Positions 61,834 through 64,000 of a stretch of 64,000 nucleotides of DNA are shown piece by piece. Position 1 is the stretch's first letter, and each line of letters starts with the position of its first letter. The notes below the pieces were generated by a model, which was not told the origin of the DNA, ran no database searches, and saw nothing but the letters and a program-made list of their open reading frames with translations. The DNA is from Epiperipatus broadwayi. Taxonomy: Eukaryota; Onychophora; Udeonychophora; Euonychophora; Peripatidae. A program made the position numbers and the translations under genes. The stretch covers positions 3,808,646 to 3,872,645 of the forward strand of contig JAQFVV010006199.1 of the NCBI GenBank assembly GCA_028023455.1, written 5' to 3'.

Positions 61834-62192
61834 CTGTGAACATAGTTGTGTAACATGTCAAGGACTGCCAAGATGGATTTTAATAAACCTTTAGCTGTGG
61901 AAAGTATAAACTTTAATTATATAATATGAACTTTTTAAGGATTAATTTTAAGTATCACCTAACTTTTAAAAACAATCTTGTCTGACTAAGTAGAAATTTA
62001 AATTATTTATATTCTTTTTTTATATGTTTGCTATTGTAATTTCCACTCTCATTAATTTTATTTAAATAATTATTTGAAAATAGGCCTAAATGGCTGCATG
62101 GAATCATAAAATTATGTTAAAGTTCATTAATTTTGGTCTAATTGTTTCATAGTTGAATTACAGCTGGTGAAGAGATGTACAGATGTTTTATG

Positions 62193-62384
62193 TCAATGTA
62201 ATCTGAGTAGATGCATTGGATACTTGTTCCCTTGTGCTGCATTAGCATACAGGTCATAATACCCACCTAAATGCATGGCCCAAAATGATAGCCATAATGT
62301 TGCCAATGGTCATAGATATATATTCTATGCCATTGATTTTCTTACACTCTGGATGGGACAGTAAGCCAGCAAAGACTGCTATCC
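62193..62384 (-). pseudogene. Exon-like segment with one frame change
   Basis: From an AG acceptor near 62385 the frame reads IAVFAGLLSHPECKKINGIE, then YISMTIGNIMAIILGHAF. Close to 62267 a different phase takes over with GGYYDLYANAAQGNKYPMHL to a TGA at 62193-62195. The composition on both sides looks protein-coding, so a one-base lesion (or an unusual splice, since AG/GTGGGT there would also be a fair donor) is likely. It lies upstream, on the same strand, of the two exon-like segments at 61.4-61.8 kb. I do not recognise the family. Confidence 0.4.
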
Positions 62385-63119
62385 CTATTTATAGAGTATC
62401 TCTTTAGATAAATTTTAAATAATTTCATTTTGTATCATCAATTGGGCAGCGGATCATTCCTGTCTGTTGATTCATTATTTTCTGATATCATGTGACAGAT
62501 GTAAATTCCTGTTAGCATAATTGTGTTATGCTAACAATCTCATTTTGCATTGGTCATATCAGTATATCATTAAGCTAGCATTGGTTTAAATGTGAGATTT
62601 TAGTCTAAGGTAAAAAGGATTGGGTTAGTTATATGCATATTCTAAGTAGCATATTTATGCTTAGTTAAATATTAAAATTGTATTAAATCTATTAAATGCA
62701 TTCATCTGTGCATATACATAAATTAAATGTATTTAATCGCTAAATCTGTTTTCAGAAATTTTCCTTTTTAATGTGTGTGTGCATTACAATAAAAATGTTT
62801 TGTTTAATTAATTTTTGGCAGTAATTTGTATATATTTTTATTAAAAATATTTTTAAAATCAAGAATTAACAATTTTAAATATACAAAGTGATATTTTAAG
62901 CTCAGATTCTCCCTGAGATAGTGACTGGGGCTTTCAGTTAGATAAAAGTTGAAGAAATTTTTTAAAGGTAATTGATTTTAATCAATGTAAATTGAAAAAA
63001 CAAGATGATGCAATTAAATTATAAAATAAGATGAGAAATAGATTACCTAATTCTGTTTTCAAATTCCACCTTATACTATAAATAGTTGGTTCAAATTAGA
63101 GATTAGTTATTAGGTTAAA
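62385..63119. other. Intron-like or intergenic DNA
   Basis: It contains a perfect 11-bp hairpin TGTTAGCATAA/TTATGCTAACA (62510-62536, loop TTGTG) and a G+C-richer patch near 62905-62955 whose minus frame reads NFYLTESPSHYLRENLSLKY. Support is too weak for an exon call. Confidence 0.4.
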
Positions 63120-63267
63120 TTAAATTACAGAGAATGCGGAAATAAAGAGAGTATAAGCCAACTTCAAAAAAGAACAATTGATGCTAGATTCAATGTTGTC
63201 ATAGAAATAGGGATGCTCTCTTTGATATACTTCACAGCCCAGTATGTGATAAATAGCCATCTTATCA
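63120..63267 (-). CDS. Candidate exon, unidentified
   Basis: After a good acceptor (pyrimidine-rich tract ending CTTCACCAG at 63268) a minus-strand frame runs through DKMAIYHILGCEVYQREHPY and FYDNIESSIN before becoming low-complexity and reaching TAA at 63120-63122. The exon, if real, probably ends near 63180. The same strand and similar composition as the segments at 61.4-62.4 kb suggest one gene running leftward out of the window's right edge. The product is unknown. Confidence 0.35.
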
Positions 63268-64000
63268 CTGGTGAAGTTCAAAAATTAAAATAGTTAAAGA
63301 CTAGTTTTTATATTATGTAACTATCCCCAACTTGATAACAAATAGCCAGCTTACTGAGAGATTCTATTGCTATTACTGAGAGATTCCATAGGAAGCCAGA
63401 TTACTGAAAGACTTCTACACTATGCATTATATAAATGCTATTTCAAATACACGTGATGAACAAATGCAAGAAACCTTCCAGCCCTATATAAACTATACCT
63501 GCATGAAATCTATTTTACCAACATATAAAGGACAAATGGAAAAAATTGCCTAGTAAGTAAAAATATATTGGCATTATTTCACACTTAATTTTGCAAATTA
63601 ATGAAGATTTATTTCTGTTTACTGGACCAAAAAGTTACATTATTCTACAATAGATTTTCTTCTATAATGATTCATTCTGAAAATAAACAATTTTTTGAAT
63701 AACCTGTTCAGATAATGAGAGACAGAATTTTGAAATATCCAGAGAACAGAAAGGAGAAATTTTTTTTTAGAAGTCTATTATGCAATTCATAAAATACTTG
63801 TTTTAAACTTAGAAATAATTATAAAAGATTAGCAATTATGGCTTTTTTTTAATGATCAATGAATCTCCAGATTTTTAGTAAACAAAATATTGTTAAAAAT
63901 AATAAGATTTAGTAATTGGGAATATTTTATATTAGAACAAGCGTATATGGTCAAGCATTGTTAGCCAATAGATCAGCGCAGAACCTTGCAAGCAAGCAGA
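63268..64000. other. Right edge, mostly non-coding
   Basis: A short repeat TTACTGAGAGATTC occurs twice at about 63350-63390. The last 60 bases are G+C-richer and could begin another exon, but they are cut by the window end. Confidence 0.4.

Noticed and set aside
1-64000. CRISPR arrays, bacterial-type operons or phage genes
   Set aside because: No spaced identical repeats of CRISPR type, no operon-like ORF packing, and TE content typical of an animal genome.

Overview
This is an A+T-rich stretch of animal nuclear DNA, by eye roughly three quarters A+T. Open frames are short, and nearly all recognisable coding sequence belongs to transposable elements. The mixture of Gypsy, RTE-like and CR1/Jockey-like LINEs, a probable Penelope-like element, Merlin, hAT-type MITEs and foldback elements points to an invertebrate metazoan, but the sequence does not fix the phylum. 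CpG-to-TpG/CpA change in one primer-binding site suggests a genome that methylates, or once methylated, its repeats.

Left part (1-29 kb): mostly featureless A+T-rich DNA holding decayed elements. These are the C-terminal end of a Merlin transposase (2.6-2.9 kb, minus), an RTE-type reverse transcriptase remnant (6.3-7.1 kb, minus), a well-delimited solo LTR with TGTAACG/CGTTACA ends (11.57-13.75 kb), a small hAT-like MITE (19.4 kb), an array of direct and inverted copies of a repeat of about 370 bp (21.9-23.7 kb), a probable Penelope-like C-terminal exon (25.6 kb) and a weak LINE endonuclease fragment (26.5 kb).

Middle (29-44 kb): a pair of direct repeats of about 1.75 kb (29.06-30.81 and 33.36-35.91 kb) flanks decayed Lys/Glu-rich coding sequence. 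I read it as a degenerate plus-strand LTR element. Its second repeat was later invaded by a foldback element of about 790 bp with arms of about 385 bp; a one-arm relic of that family lies at 39.4 kb. A hairpin MITE (36.7 kb), a hAT-type MITE (37.7-38.1 kb), a LINE C-terminus (41.1 kb), a CR1/Jockey-like LINE relic (42.1-43.6 kb) and a near-perfect palindrome (43.8 kb) follow.

Right part (44-61.2 kb): two adjacent minus-strand LTR retrotransposons. The first (44.02-51.08 kb) is a Gypsy element with decayed gag, protease, RT, RNase H and integrase, a tRNA-Lys-type primer site, a full 3' LTR and a 5' LTR that has lost its outer half. The second (51.20-61.23 kb) is the most interesting object in the window. 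It has two closely similar LTRs of about 2.5 kb, a tRNA-like primer site and a polypurine tract, but no pol. Instead it carries a broken reading frame of about 1,000 codons for Lys/Glu-rich, repeat-bearing proteins with one Cys/His cluster that I cannot assign. Each LTR also contains a series of reiterated copies of its own terminal motif, two of them with the primer-site flank attached.

Right edge (61.4-63.3 kb): several G+C-richer minus-strand reading frames with plausible splice signals and a C-terminal membrane helix. They may be exons of a host gene, possibly decayed, and I cannot name the product.
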